Shown here: piece after piece, positions 1-11,285 of the stretch | Position numbering within the stretch: position 1 is the first letter of the stretch | Layout of the letters: each line of letters starts with the position of its first letter | Assembly: GCA_019925105.1 (NCBI GenBank) | Contig: JAHGAU010000029.1 | Location: 124,001-188,000 of the forward strand | Reading direction: 5' to 3' | Source of the DNA: Niebla homalea | Lineage: Eukaryota; Ascomycota; Lecanoromycetes; Lecanorales; Ramalinaceae | Length of the DNA stretch: 64,000 nucleotides | The notes under the pieces: model-generated | Told to the model about the DNA's origin: nothing | Seen by the model: the letters and a program-made list of their open reading frames with translations, nothing else | Databases searched by the model: none | Program-made: the position numbers and the translations under genes

Positions 1-1
1 G

Positions 2-799
2 GCGACCATTGTGCGGAAGAAGGCGGAGAAGGCGAAGGAGGAGGAGAGGGTGAGGGAGGAGATTCAGGAGGAGGCCGAGAGGGAGTGGGAGATGGGGATG
101 GAAGGGTATGGGGGAGGAGGAGGGCTCGACGATGATGGTGATCGTGGTTGGACAGGAGAGGATGATGATGATATCGAGGATGAGAGCATGCTGAAGGAAG
201 GGATGTATCAATTGCTCGAAGAAGAAGAAGGGCGGCTCGGACAAGAAGAGGCGCCGCAGTCGGATGAGTACGAGGACGAGGATCTCGAAGCCGCCCCCAA
301 CGCCGCAGCCCTCACCATCCCCGGAAACCCCCACCACCTCCCAAACCCACCACCACCACCACAACAACAACAACAACAAGAACCACCGCCAAAATCCTCC
401 GCCCTCACCGCCCCCAACCCCCCGGCTTTCGGCACCATCGCCGAAACCGACGCCCAGGCCCCACCACCACCACCACCAGCAGATGCCCCCACAAACCGCG
501 TCCAACAAGCCGCCGCCGCCGCCTTGGAGGAGGAACAGCAGCGCCGTCTCGACAAACTCGCGCAGCAGAAGAAACAGGGGGAAGACGACGCACAGAGGGA
601 AATGGAAAGCGCGGCGGCGGAATTGAAACGGCAGCACCGCGAGGAGGACGAGGAGGAGGAGGAGGAAAACCCGGAGGAGCTGGGGAATGCGGGGGGGTGG
701 ATTGGTGATGATGATGGTGGGGTGGAGGAGGAGGAGGAGGAGTTGGAGGAGAACCAGTATATTGGTTTGCTCAGGCGGAGGAGGAGGAGACGGGTGTGA
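2..799 (+). CDS. Hypothetical acidic low-complexity protein, C-terminal part
   Basis: The reading frame is open from the window edge to a TGA at 797-799, so the start lies outside the window. The roughly 265 visible residues begin with a charged Lys/Glu helix that could be a coiled coil. An Asp/Gly/Glu-rich acidic stretch follows, then a Pro/Gln segment with runs of about seven Gln and six or seven Pro, another charged helix, a Glu-rich tail and a final run of Arg. I recognise no family. The composition suggests a nuclear or RNA-linked disordered tail, but that is inference. The opposite strand also has a long open frame here because the triplet repeats avoid stops in several frames; the charged helices make the plus strand the better reading. 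Confidence 0.5.
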   Translation, partial: ATIVRKKAEKAKEEERVREEIQEEAEREWEMGMEGYGGGGGLDDDGDRGWTGEDDDDIEDESMLKEGMYQLLEEEEGRLGQEEAPQSDEYEDEDLEAAPNAAALTIPGNPHHLPNPPPPPQQQQQQEPPPKSSALTAPNPPAFGTIAETDAQAPPPPPPADAPTNRVQQAAAAALEEEQQRRLDKLAQQKKQGEDDAQREMESAAAELKRQHREEDEEEEEENPEELGNAGGWIGDDDGGVEEEEEELEENQYIGLLRRRRRRRV

Positions 800-1275
800 A
801 TTGGAAACATGGCTTTTTTCGGTGTGAATATACAAGGGATATGGATGGGAGGCACGTTTCATTTTTTTAGAACTTGAGTTGTTTTCGGATTTAGATATAC
901 CAACCACCGCGACGTGCAAATCCAATTGAATACAAAAAACGTTTTCCGGATGTTTTGGCTGTGATTTTTGGCTCATCCCGGATTATTCGTACTACAGATG
1001 TCCACGTACGTAGCTCGGCCTCCCCGAAAGCGCTCCCCCCTTTGGCTCCTCGGCCCTCCCCGAGCATAGAATTGCCGTGACGTCACAAACGGCTTGTATG
1101 AATCCACCCCTATATATACAAAGCTTCCCATGACCCTCTCCACATGGCTCCCATGAAATCCAACCATCCCGTCCAGCGGACCTTTCCCAATCTCTCGAAC
1201 CCCAGCGTATTACATACAACACCCCCCCACCCTATTACATACAACAACCCCCCCCCGCCCCGCCCCAAACAGCCC
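800..1275. other. Intergenic region with TATA-like motif
   Basis: No gene is supportable here. A TATATATA motif at 1111-1118 lies about 160 bases before the preferred monooxygenase start at 1276 and only 33 bases before an in-frame upstream ATG at 1144. That spacing fits a transcript starting near 1140 and translation from 1276. C-rich runs lie at about 1221-1227 and 1246-1255. Confidence 0.4.
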
Positions 1276-2472
1276 ATGCCCCGCGTCCTCATCTCCGGCG
1301 CCGGCATCGCCGGTACCGTGCTCGCCTACTGGCTCGGCCAACACCCCAACTTCTGCATCACCATCCTCGAGCGATCCCGCTCGGCGGACAACCCAGCCGG
1401 TCAGATCATCGGACATCGAGGGCCCCGCGCGGGAAATCGTGGCCCGGATGAATCTCATGGGGACGATCCGATCGAAGGGGGCGCGCGAGGCTGGGATCCG
1501 GTTCGTCGATGACGCGGGGAGGGAGTTTGCGCGGTTCCCTGTGGGGCAGGCCGGGGGGAATCTCGAATGAGATCGAGGTCATGCGGCCTGAGTTTGCGGG
1601 GGTGTTGACTGCGGCTGCGGAGGGGGTGGGGGTCGAGGTGCGGTACGGATGCACGATCCGGGGGGTTGCAGCAGACGGCTTCCAGCGTGATCGTGGAGAT
1701 TGGGGATAGGACCGCCGACAGGGTGTCCCAGGAGGAATTCGATTTCCTCGTCGCGTGCGATGGGCTGAGGTCGTCTACACGGGGTATGATATTACCGGTC
1801 GAGGAACGGAGAGGGTGTCTGAAGCCCACGGGGTTCTTCGCGGCCTTCTTCTCCGTTCCCGCTATGCCGGAAGACCGACCATATGCGACCCTGCTCAATG
1901 CGCCGAGCCGGCGGGCCGTGTTCCTCAAGCCGCTCACGGACGAGCAAACGTCCGCATACCTGACGTGCGGCAAGTTCTCCTCACAGCTGAGGGAGGCGCG
2001 AGAATCCCGGGATATCGAGCTGCAGAAACGAACCGTCGCGGACCATTTCCGGGGCCTGGGGTGGGTGACCGAGCGCATTCTTAAAGGGAGGATGGAGACC
2101 GAAAGCTTTTATTTCGAGGAGATCACGCAGGTGAAGTTGGGGAAATGGTCAGAGGGGCGTTGTGTCTTGCTGGGGGATATGGCATATTGCCCTTCGCCAC
2201 TGCCGGGCCAGGGGACAAACCTGGCTATTCTGGGGGCGTATGTGTTGGCGGCCAAGTTGGTGGACGGCGAGAAGGAGGGTGAGAAGAATCTGAGCCGAGC
2301 GTTCGAGGCGTATGAGAGGGATATGAGGCCATATGTTGACAAGGTGCAGCCGACTCCGTTGCGGGGGGTATTTGCCGACTTTGATCAATCCAGAGACGGC
2401 ATGGGGAATATGGGCGTTGAGATGTATTGTGGGTTGGGTATCGTGGCTGCAGCTTTGGACGATCATACCTGA
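1276..2472 (+). pseudogene. FAD-dependent (PHBH-type) monooxygenase with three frame breaks
   Basis: The sequence encodes a group A flavoprotein monooxygenase of about 398 residues, the normal size, but spread over three frames. Residues 1-17 (MPRVLISGAGIAGTVLA) carry the GxGxxG FAD motif. The DG motif (FLVACDGLRSSTR) is near 1746-1784, and the GD motif with its PxxxxG tail (LLGDMAYCPSPLPGQG) is near 2169-2216. The protein leaves its frame near 1400-1412, again at a six-G run around 1552-1557, and again at a six-G run around 1660-1666. Each break is cured by dropping one base, and no protein sequence is missing around it, so introns do not explain the breaks. It is either a recent pseudogene or carries homopolymer sequence errors. 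Substrate unknown; salicylate hydroxylase-like or tetracycline-oxygenase-like enzymes are the nearest groups. Confidence 0.8.
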
Positions 2473-2829
2473 TATCAAAAATGTGGGTTACGAATTGCCG
2501 AATATCTAAGCCCAAGGCCGTCTCCTTGTGTGGATCCTTGGTCCAATGATATATCATCCTTGAACCCCAAGTTTCGCGAACGTTTCAATTGAAAGCCAAT
2601 TATATTCACTCGATTCCATTATTTGTCGCATGATGCCACCACGTCTCAAAACGCTTCGGGGTGCATGGGGAGACGTTTCGGGTGTGGACATCTGTACAAC
2701 GCACATTAGTCCTTGGCACAGCCCCAGCTCCCTTGCACTACAAAGTCTGCCCACCCGACAGCCTTGCAATCTTTAACTTTCTTGGTCTTCAAATAGCCAC
2801 TCAACGACACGAGATCAGCCTTTCCAGCC
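2473..2829. other. Intergenic, no feature seen
   Basis: A short spacer between two plus-strand genes. It probably holds the 3' end of the monooxygenase transcript and the promoter of the next gene. No repeat, RNA gene or convincing open frame was seen. Confidence 0.4.
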
Positions 2830-3598
2830 ATGGTTTGGCCCAAGAAGAACAAAGAGAAGGTGGAGTTTACCCTTCCAGACAACCCACCTTTTGTAGATCC
2901 AAGCAAATGCCGGTCACTCGTTGATGCCCTAGAAATTATTCTTGAACTGAGGCCCGGGCAAAACACCGTCAAGGAGCTGAAAATGATACAAGCGCAGTAT
3001 CCGAAGCTTATCAGCCTCATCGAAGACATTTATATAAAGAACGGAATCGAGGAGCAAAAGCAGTTGATGCTCTCGGTCCTGAAGGATAGAGTCGACAAGG
3101 GCAAAGAGCCGGACTGGATTTTCATCTCGAACGCTACGAGGAAGATACTCACTATACCTTTCATGTGTGACAAGCTTCCACTCACTGTACGTAATGGCCT
3201 TGCCGGGACGATTCATGCGCTGGAATGAAGATCCAGCACTGACCTTTGTACAACAGCCGAAGCTTATTTTTGTCTCCAAGCTCGCCTGGATGGACGACGT
3301 GTGGGAGAATTTCGGCGGAGAGAAAGGCCTGAGAAAGCACTGGCGGACTCTTCCACAGGATTTTGACTACCTCAGGAACATCCTCCGTCCTCATCGATAT
3401 CACCCGCTCTTGAGCGATATGGAGAAACAACTCCACGGACGGGAGCCCGATCACTTTTGGAAGGCGCCATCAGCGCAGCTGGGCCTTGTACTCCAAACAG
3501 CCTTCATCGCGCGAGCTTTCGGCCTGATACACAAGTCGCGACACCTGGAGAAGCTTCTGTTAGACGCGATTGGGGAGGGTATCGGCATCTCTCAATAA
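2830..3598 (+). CDS. Hypothetical protein, one intron
   Basis: Two frames join across an intron at 3187-3256 (GTACGT...CAG, with CTGAC branch sequence about 15 bases before the acceptor), giving 232 residues. The start at 2830 has a good context (gccATGG). The protein begins MVWPKKNKEKVEF and is mainly alpha-helical and soluble, with no signal peptide or membrane segment. A Trp/Asp-rich stretch just after the splice (LAWMDDVWENFGG) is its most distinctive part. I recognise no domain. It looks like a lineage-specific ascomycete protein. Confidence 0.65.
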
Positions 3599-4222
3599 AG
3601 ACGCCTGCTGTCAGGAAATGAGAGACATTGGGGACCGGTGTTTAGGGGCTCTTCATTCAAGTAGCTTCGATAGGCTCAAGAGACCGGGTTACCATGAGCG
3701 TGTGGACCTGACCCTGGCTTGCGGGTGGCGATTCAGGTGTCCAATTGGTGTGGAGTTGTCCGGCTTGGAAGAAGGATGACCTGAATCTTCTTGGACTTTT
3801 GGTGAACAAGCTCCACCCATAGCGCGCACTCATACACATATTAAGCACAATACAATAGACTGACAAATTGACTTCGATACCTACTACTCTTCATGGTCAC
3901 GGCAAGGCTTCGATCACCCAGAATCTGGGCCATCGGGTCCAAGCTTTTCGAAGCCTGTTGATAGTTGGAGCATAGACGACCTAGCCTTCCTGACCCTCAT
4001 CTTCCTACGATAGGGTCTACGTAAATCAAAATAGCATGGCAGATCATGTCGTGATAACACTAGGCTTCTTCTTTAGAAAACGATCAAAACTTGTCACTTG
4101 TTTGGGTGAGGACTCAGCAACTTAATACGGAGATGACCAATTTTCTCCCAAGCGTCATCAGAAGAAATCATTCATCATATCATCTACTGCTGTCTTGGAC
4201 TTCTACTATAGACGTGTCCAAA
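3599..4222. other. Intergenic, no gene seen
   Basis: About 620 bases between two plus-strand genes. Short open frames exist but lack conserved-looking protein sequence or splice continuity. It probably contains untranslated ends and the MOSC gene promoter. Confidence 0.35.
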
Positions 4223-5392
4223 ATGAAGATCGCACAAGTGAGTAGCTTTCTCCAATTGCAACATGATTGCTCAATCCCTCTCGTAGATCTATACGTACCC
4301 TATCAAATCGCTTCGCGGTATCCCCTTACCAACGAGTACGCTCACCCACCTTGGCTTTCCGTTCGACCGACGTTTCATGCTTGTAAAGGTCCATATCAAT
4401 GGATCGAGCAAGCCGCGGTCGTCGAGCCATTTCAACCAGGATACAGCATTGGAAAACATGACCATCACGTACTTCCATGAGTTGTGTATGTTCCAACAAC
4501 GAATCAACCAGGATTCCGGTGTCTTGACTGTCGAACATTGTCCGTCAGAGTCTGAGCACAAGATTCTAGAGATGCCACTCCTACCTTGTACTGATGACCT
4601 AGAAGTGCTTGACATCATGTTGCACCAAAGTCCCACCAGGGGTTTTGATGTGGGAAGCGAAATAAACGCATGGTTCTCCAAATGCTTGGGCTATGAAGTC
4701 AAGCTAGTCTACCTTGGCCCGAACACTCGACAAGTCCTGGGTACCATTGCTCCAGAAGCCCAGGAGAGCAAGTCTCAGTCATGGCTATCAAGCGTGACCA
4801 GTTTCATGTCTGGTAGCACATCACAGGGACCTGACCAGCGAGCAAACCTTAGCTTCTCAGACATCGCCCCCTACCTGATGGTCACTGAGGAGAGCTTAGG
4901 GGATGTGTCTTCTCGATTGAGGGATGGAGTTAATATGGATGTCACGAAGTTCAGACCTAATATTGTGGTCTCAGGCGCATCCGCAGCTTATGATGAAGAT
5001 TTTTGGGCTGCATTGACCATCAACAGCGGCGCGGGATCCGCGAACCATGCTCAAACCCAGATCTTGCTTACAGCAAATTGTGGAAGATGCAGCAGCATCA
5101 ATGTTGACTATGAGACTGGCGCGACCTGCCAAGGAGACGATGGGAAGGTACTGAAGAAGCTGATGAAGGATCGCAGAGTGGATCATGGGAACAAATACAG
5201 TCCGATCTTCGGGAGATATGGATTTCTGACTCCAGCAGTAGATGGCGAAGAGCATCAAATAAGAGTAGGCGACGAAGTCATTGTATCGAAAAGAAATGTG
5301 GACAGGACTGTCTTTGGTAAGTCCTGTAGAAAGCTTCCACACTTCTAGCTATCGTTAATCAAGAGACAGATTGGCCAGGACTAGCGTCATGA
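4223..5392 (+). CDS. MOSC domain-containing protein (mARC/YcbX-like)
   Basis: Three exons encode 355 residues. Exon 1 gives only MKIAQ; introns are 4238-4286 and 5317-5369. The spliced N-terminus (IYTYPIKSLRGIPLP...LGFPFDRRFMLV) is the MOSC_N beta-barrel signature. The MOSC domain follows from about residue 215. It contains FRPNIVVSGASAAYDEDFW, then NCGRCSSINVDYETG, whose second Cys (residue 273 here) is the expected molybdenum-cofactor ligand, and ends VGDEVIVSKRN...TVFDWPGLAS. The last intron is needed to reach the conserved TVFDWPG ending. Relatives are Moco enzymes that reduce N-hydroxylated compounds or transfer sulfur; the substrate here cannot be read from sequence. No membrane anchor is obvious, unlike animal mARC. 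Confidence 0.9.
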
Positions 5393-5589
5393 TGCAGCCC
5401 AATCGTTGCAAGGGAGGAACAAAAATGAAAAGCAAAGAGCACATGAGCATTGTCAAAAGTGAGACGAACGCATACTGAGGGCCGAAGCAACCTTCCCATG
5501 ACGACATGAGCCTTCATCACCAATCATGATAGGGGCTTCCATCTAAGATGCCAAATTAGTAACGTGACCTTTAATCTCGAAACGTCTCC

Positions 5590-6543
5590 TCAATACGAAC
5601 CTTGCGCTCCAGTATCCCCAACTCCATGGTCTCCTTGCACGACAGGAAACTGGTCATTCTCCAGCTGCTCGGGCTCGCTGTGTCCACTCTGGACAGAACT
5701 CCCGTCTTGGTTCCCACCATCGTCACGCTCGTCTGCGTCAAAAAGATCTCCAGCAGGTACAGACTCATGGTACGGCTCAGTGTAGGGTCGCGCTGGCCCG
5801 AACTTGGCTCCCAAGGGCTGCTGCTGCCTCTCCAGTCGATGGCTGGCCTCACCAGCATGACTCACCAGGCCAGAACCCTTGATGACAAGGCTCACAATTT
5901 CTAGATTCGTGATTACCTCTTTCGCCTCATCCTGCCTCTTGCCGATGTAGTCACGGTTTTTCCCAATGTCCTGAGCACTTCGCCTCAGCTTCTCGGCCAT
6001 TGCCATATCCGCCACCGAGGGCCTGGAGGAAGAGTGCCCGAAGGCGTCAATTGCATGGTAGAGCGCCTCCACAAGCTCCTTCAGTGTTGAATCGATTCCA
6101 ATGCCCTCACTGCGGACAAAACCTGGCGGCTCAGCCTCGTCAGTCACTCCAATCTTGTCTTGCCAGAGATGTTTCAGAACATCTGGCTTAGCGTATGAAA
6201 GGAGAGCAGTTTCCTTGATGAACTCGGCCTGGAGTTTGCGTAAAGTGAACAAGGCCTCGTTGGTCGTGAGGTCGAGTTTGGCAAGTACCTCTATCTTGGA
6301 CACGTGTGGCGTGATATGCATGTTCTTGGGGAACGGAGAAACGTGACGGTAAAGGACATCCCTGTGCACTCGTGACTTATTGTTGTCAGATGAGGGGCGA
6401 TGCTTCTCGTGGCTGTGATGATTATGATGAATTTGCCTGTCATAGCCACCATCGTCGGCGTAGGGATCAATCATGCTCGCATGTGCTAATCGCGCCCCAT
6501 GCTGTGACTCCTGTGAACCTCGTCTTCCTGACGCACGAACCAT
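5590..6543 (-). CDS. Hypothetical protein with helical core
   Basis: A single open frame of 317 residues starting MVRASGRRGSQ. A His-rich stretch lies near residues 38-47 (IHHNHHSHEKH). The central portion, about residues 75-230, is predicted to be mostly helical with charged residues and probably forms coiled coil. The last 90 residues are acidic, Gln/Gly/Asp-rich and probably disordered. No catalytic motif, signal peptide or membrane segment is seen and I do not recognise the family. It converges with the MOSC gene across a gap of about 200 bases. Confidence 0.6.
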   Translation of the reverse strand: MVRASGRRGSQESQHGARLAHASMIDPYADDGGYDRQIHHNHHSHEKHRPSSDNNKSRVHRDVLYRHVSPFPKNMHITPHVSKIEVLAKLDLTTNEALFTLRKLQAEFIKETALLSYAKPDVLKHLWQDKIGVTDEAEPPGFVRSEGIGIDSTLKELVEALYHAIDAFGHSSSRPSVADMAMAEKLRRSAQDIGKNRDYIGKRQDEAKEVITNLEIVSLVIKGSGLVSHAGEASHRLERQQQPLGAKFGPARPYTEPYHESVPAGDLFDADERDDGGNQDGSSVQSGHSEPEQLENDQFPVVQGDHGVGDTGAQGSY

Positions 6544-7103
6544 GTCGGCGAATGGCGCACTTGGAATTCTGTTTTTGGAGACGAAAAAGCGGTGAAGATG
6601 AAGATGGTGAAATTGGAATGGAGGCTGATTTTAAGGAAGAAATTAGGCGTATGGTTTGATCCGATTGCTCATAGTCAAGCCAATACCAACAGAACGTGAT
6701 CCCGGACACTGGAAGATGCTCGAAACTCCAAACCTGATAGATTGGTCTATTACACGCCAACAAAAGAGTGAGAGGGGCGCGCACTGGGCGAGAAGGGGAA
6801 ACAGGCAGATCAAAATGTACCGAAGGCTGCCTGCTTGTCAAACGGTCCACACAGGGATCATGCCCACACGAAGTTCGCACTCTGCCGGTCAGCGCTGAAG
6901 AACGTCTGGAGGGCCCAAAAATATCTGAAATGCAATCTAGGCCCCCAATGCAGCATCAATCACGCAGGACATATGGCATGCGCTTACCCATCACAGTTAC
7001 ACAAAGAAGAAAACCCAGACAATCATTAGATCAAAAGGCCACCAGTCAGACGAGCCATTCATACTGTTCCGGTCTCCGTTGGGCTTGTTGCTGAGAGAGG
7101 CCA
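6544..7103. other. Intergenic, no gene seen
   Basis: About 560 bases between the hypothetical gene at 5590-6543 and the CinA-like gene, both minus strand. It must hold the promoter of the former and the 3' untranslated end of the latter. Small open frames lack recognisable protein sequence. Confidence 0.35.
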
Positions 7104-7843
7104 CTACAACTTCTCCTGTAACTTGATCTCATCCTTTAGTAACTTCAACCCTTCCTCCGCAAACCTGACCATGTTTGCCTCCCTATCGCCGCCAAGGCTA
7201 GTCTCGACCTCTCTTGTCACTGTTGGGCAGTCCTTTTTCGCCAAAGCAAGCGCAACGTATCCTGGGGTTCGATTTTTCGTGTTTCCCCCACTCGGTCCGG
7301 CAGTACCGCTCTCACAGATACAATATGTCGCGTCCAGCTTCTCCCTTACATTTTCAGCCATACCTTTCACCTGCACGACGCAAGGATCAGCGACACCACC
7401 TGAATCAATGACTTTGCGGCAGGGTGACCAGCTCTGGGTTTTACTGTTGACATACGATCTCAGGAGTGGGACCTGTATAGCCATCCACATTGGCTTGTGT
7501 CCATCCAGCAAAAGCAAAGCGAGACTCAAACGTGTACAAGGTCAAGCCGCCTCGGTAAATCCTCGAGGTGCTGGGGCAGGCGAGGATGGTGGCGGATATG
7601 AGTCCACCTGCCGCCTACATCACAAGACTCATTATATCATGTATATTGCGCATATACTGGATGAGCATAGATGGTAATGTTGGATCACGGGCGGCTTACC
7701 GTTTCAGCTACACAAACGCTCTCTGCGCGAGATTTGAGCAGCGATACGACTTCAGCTACAATTGACCGAAGGCTCGCAGGAGGAAAGGTCGACATTTTGG
7801 ATCCAAGCATGAAGTACTTCCTCACTACTACGTCTTTGAACAT
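7104..7843 (-). CDS. CinA C-terminal-domain protein (NMN amidohydrolase-like)
   Basis: Three exons (7843-7700, 7614-7456, 7370-7104) encode 189 residues; the introns are 85 bp each, GTAAGC...TAG and GTATGT...CAG, and all junctions fall between codons. The product is a stand-alone CinA C-terminal domain. Exon 1 ends and exon 2 begins across VCVAETAAGGLISATI, and exon 3 contains CESGTAGPSGGN, the two Gly/Ser-rich active-site segments of bacterial PncC/CinA proteins that deamidate nicotinamide mononucleotide. Bacterial single-domain PncC is about 160 residues, so the size fits. Internal ATGs at codons 12 and 17 are alternative starts. Its biochemical role in fungi is not established here. Start at 7843 is moderately sure; the splicing is sure. 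Confidence 0.9.
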
Positions 7844-8363
7844 CAATTCTCCTCCCCAAACGAGAGCCGTCTTTGATCATCTATATTGAAATGACATCAT
7901 TGCATCTCCCAAAAACCCATCCGAAGTTTCGCCGTCCGTCTTGGCAGATATCTCACCTTCCCTTTCAGGCCAAGGTTTAATTCTTTCCCCCCTCTTTCGC
8001 TTTGCATCAGGTTATCAATCCTGCTGGAAGGATACCTTATCCATGATCAGATCATCAGCCCAGCTACTGCAACGCTAAGATGCTTTTCCCAGCTTCTCGC
8101 CATCCAATGGGGATCGCAAAGGCGGGATGCCATGGCGAAGAGCTCGCGTGCAGTGGGGAAATGGCATGCAACGGCGCCTTTTATCTCTCGTCTGGAACCA
8201 GATCTTGATGCTTGTGGCATTTCTTCCATCTTCATTCATGTCGTTCTAACCAGACTATCACCAGCTCGAAGAGACGCTCTCCCCCGATGAATTCATACGT
8301 CACAATTACACACACCTAATCCCTCCGCCCGTCAAATACAGCCAGCTTGCAGCATCCGACTCC
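7844..8363. promoter_or_regulatory. Divergent promoter region, CinA-like / MFS carrier
   Basis: These 520 bases separate the minus-strand CinA-like gene from the plus-strand MFS carrier, so both promoters must lie here. Pyrimidine-rich stretches occur around 7965-8005. I see no site that I can assign to a named regulator and no gene. Confidence 0.4.
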
Positions 8364-10079
8364 ATGGCCAACGAGAAGGTCACTACCTCCTTTGCTCCTG
8401 ATCATGATGTTGAAAAGGGGATCAGTCCCCCATCAGACGACAAGAGGCGGACTTCTGCACCCACAACCAAGATCCTCAAGCATTCCCATGATGCCGATGA
8501 GGCAATGAAAGCATTCGAGGGATACGATGGGGAGATCATACACATCGATGAGGCTACCAACAAGAGGCTACTCCGCAAGATCGATCTCCATATCATGCCA
8601 TTGATGTGCATCGTCTACGGCCTAAATTACCTCGACAAGACCACCTTGTCGTACGCGAGTATCATGGGGATCAAGAAAGATATCGGTTTGAAGGGTGATG
8701 ATTATCAATGGCTAGGCAGCATGTTCTACTTTGGTCCGCAGCCTCCCTTTCTCCCTTACAAGTTAGATCTCAGATTGATCCTGATTTATCCTTGAAGGTT
8801 ACCTGGGATGGGAATACCCTACCAACCGTCTTCTCCAACGCTTGCCTCTTGCAAAGTATTCCTCCTTCAACATCATCATGTGGGGTATTGTCCTCTCCTG
8901 CATGGCCGCTGTGACCAACTTCTCCGGCGCGGTAGCCGTCCGCTTCTTCCTTGGGGTGTTCGAGGCAGCAGTCACTCCGGGCTTCGCCCTCTTCTCCTCC
9001 CAATGGTATACAAAAGCAGAGCAAGGCTCTCGCATTGGCTTCTGGTTCAGCTTTAATGGCTTTGCACAGATATTTGGCGGTCTCGTGGCATACGGTATTG
9101 CTGTGGGCGTGCAAAGACATGGAGCTAGTATTGCCAGCTGGAAGATCGTGTTCCTAGTCACAGGCCTCTTGACCGCCTTCATGGGCCTCTTGTTCCTGTA
9201 CTTCATGCCAGACAACCAGCTCAACGCCCGTTGGCTCAGCACAGAAGACCGCCGCCTTTGTGTCGAACGCGTGCGCGTGAACCAACAGGGTATCGGCAAC
9301 AAACACTTTAAAGCGTATCAGCTTAAAGAGGCTTTGCTTGATCCGCTGACATGGGCATTCGTCTTCTATGCCCTCGTGGCTGACATCCCTAATGGCGGCA
9401 TTTCCAACTTCTTCTCCCAGCTGATTGTGGGATTCGGGTACACCCCCGAGCAATCGCTCTTGTACGGCACGCCGGGGGGTGCTGTCGAGGTAGTCATGCT
9501 GATCGTCTGCGGCTATCTTGGCGACCGCTACAAGAATCGTCTCCTCATTTGCTGCTCCGGCCTAATCCTTGCCATCATGGGCGTCGTGCTCATTGTCGCC
9601 CTTCCCCTCTCCAACAACAAGGGGCGCTTGGCTGGATATTACTTTACCCAAGCGTCACCCACACCCTTTGTGGCCCTGCTCTCCCTCATCGCCACCAATG
9701 TGGCGGGATACACGAAGAAGACCACAGTGGCAGCACTATATCTGATAGGGTACTGCGTGGGCAATATCATTGGACCCCAAACCTTCCGGCCAGGTGATGC
9801 GCCGCGATATGTCCCGGCGGAAATCACCATCATTTGTTGCTGGGGAGCGTGTCTGCTGGACATACTCTTCATCTATGGGTATTGCAGATGGCAGAACAAG
9901 CTGAAGGCGCAGATTAGGGCGGAATCTGGGTATGTGAAGCTCGAGAATCAGGAATGGTTGGATTTGACTGATAAGTAAGTGACATTCATCATCCTTACTG
10001 ACGACGAGCTGTTCTTCTCTGAGGGCCGTAACTAAAACTACCATGCAGAGAGAACCCAGAGTTTACTTACTCGCTCTGA
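8364..10079 (+). CDS. MFS transporter, DAL5/allantoate permease (ACS) family
   Basis: Three exons encode 525 residues; the introns are 8734-8797 (unusual GTCCGC donor) and 9975-10048 (GTAAGT...CAG). The last exon encodes only about ten residues (ENPEFTYSL), the usual family ending. The cytosolic N-terminus (about 75 residues) is followed by LLRKIDLHIMPLMCIVYGLNYLDKTTLSYAS, a classic anion:cation symporter first helix, and by LGWEYPTNRLLQRLP just after intron 1. About twelve membrane segments can be traced, with RFFLGVFEAAVTPGF in the first half and GPQTFRPGDAPRY before helix 11. Family members import allantoate, ureidosuccinate, nicotinate, biotin or other organic anions at the plasma membrane. 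The substrate cannot be told. Confidence 0.9.
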
Positions 10080-11285
10080 AACGCGTTCAGAGATGACGTT
10101 GACCGATTTCCAAGGGACGTCTTGGATCTGGACCCATTCTGTATAGACTATCTACCAAGGAACATGCTATCAGAATGTACAGAAAGATGATGAGGCACAT
10201 GTCTCCTCGATCACATTCGACCTTTCAACAATCCACGTTTGATTCAGAGCGTGAAGATTCAAAGCACCGTCCTTGAAGCTTCGGAGTCCACTCGTCACAT
10301 CTCGCAAATGCGCGACACGCTCCCCTGTCTCACCAACAGTTCACACCTGCATTCGCTTACTTTCCTCTTCTCTCACACCAAATTGGCATCATCGCCAAGC
10401 ACAAGTACACAAGTCTCATTGCGATGCGGAGGCTTAAGCCACGTGCTCATCTCAAAAGAATCCCCAAAGCGCCCTATCCCTTCAAACATGCATGAAACCC
10501 TCACCGTGCTGAACCACCTCCCAGCTCAGACGTCACTTACAGACACACGAATTTGCGTGTTTCACAATTCTGAAGCAAAGCTGCGCAATGATGAGATCAC
10601 AACAGGAGTTGAAGGAGTTCATGTTTGGGTTGAGAGGCACAGTCCAGGCACCACCAGGAAATTATTGGCTCGACAGTAATACCAGACCTTGAAGGTTGAA
10701 AGTAAGTTTCCTTGGTATGGATTTCGGAGCCGGAGTTTTGGGCGGCTAACTGGAATGGGGAAAAGGAGACGGATATTCTGGGAGAGCGGTAGCTAGGCTG
10801 TGGCGTCATTCAAATTTGGTCGCAGCTGAGAACCTCGGTGACATGGATCAGCTTACTACTAGAGATGGGCAGTGTGAATCTTGGTGAGTCCTCGTTATAT
10901 CCACTGACCTTATCTAATGGTTTAGGTACGCACCCTGCATGAATAGTGGCATGCTTCCCCTGTCGTCCCATCTTAGAAGTCCACAATCCTTGCAGATTAT
11001 GAAGCTCGGTCTTCTCGAATGACCGCGCCCAGCATGGCACCAATGGCAATGACTACAAAGGCACTCCCGGCTCGTCCGGCAGGTGAGCTTCATCTTCAAG
11101 AAACAGAGCACCTTGCGAGTGAGAGTGCGAGTCCAACAATCATTTTCAGCGCAATCAGTACTCCAATTGGAAGAAGAAAGGGCAAACGAAAAGCCAGACC
11201 AATCAGAACTGGATCATTCGAATGAGCCATTTGTCCGCAATTGCATCATACCCTTGTTGTCACTGCTTTGTGGTCTATCCCTGCA
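10080..11285. other. Intergenic, no gene seen
   Basis: About 1.2 kb between the MFS carrier and the Zn2Cys6 gene, both plus strand. The longest open frame (10239-10679, +) has no recognisable motif, no splice partner and a random-looking composition. The stretch probably holds an extended promoter for the regulator. Confidence 0.35.

Noticed and set aside
208..855. 215-codon open frame on the minus strand
   Set aside because: Ser/Cys/Gly repeats are the reverse image of the acidic and Pro-rich plus-strand coding; no recognisable protein.
1144..1275. Upstream in-frame ATG of the monooxygenase, adding 44 residues
   Set aside because: The extension is Pro/Asn-rich and unlike the family; a TATA motif only 33 bases upstream makes 1144 lie near the likely transcript start. 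1276 places the FAD motif at its usual position.
1400..1666. Introns as the cause of the frame changes in the monooxygenase
   Set aside because: The protein is continuous across each break with no room for a 40-base or longer intron and no splice pair; single-base changes explain all three.
7123..7677. 184-codon plus-strand open frame
   Set aside because: It is antisense to the spliced CinA-like gene, whose conserved motifs fix the minus strand as coding.
10239..10679. 146-codon plus-strand open frame between the MFS and zinc-cluster genes
   Set aside because: No motif, start context or splice partner; composition like intergenic DNA.
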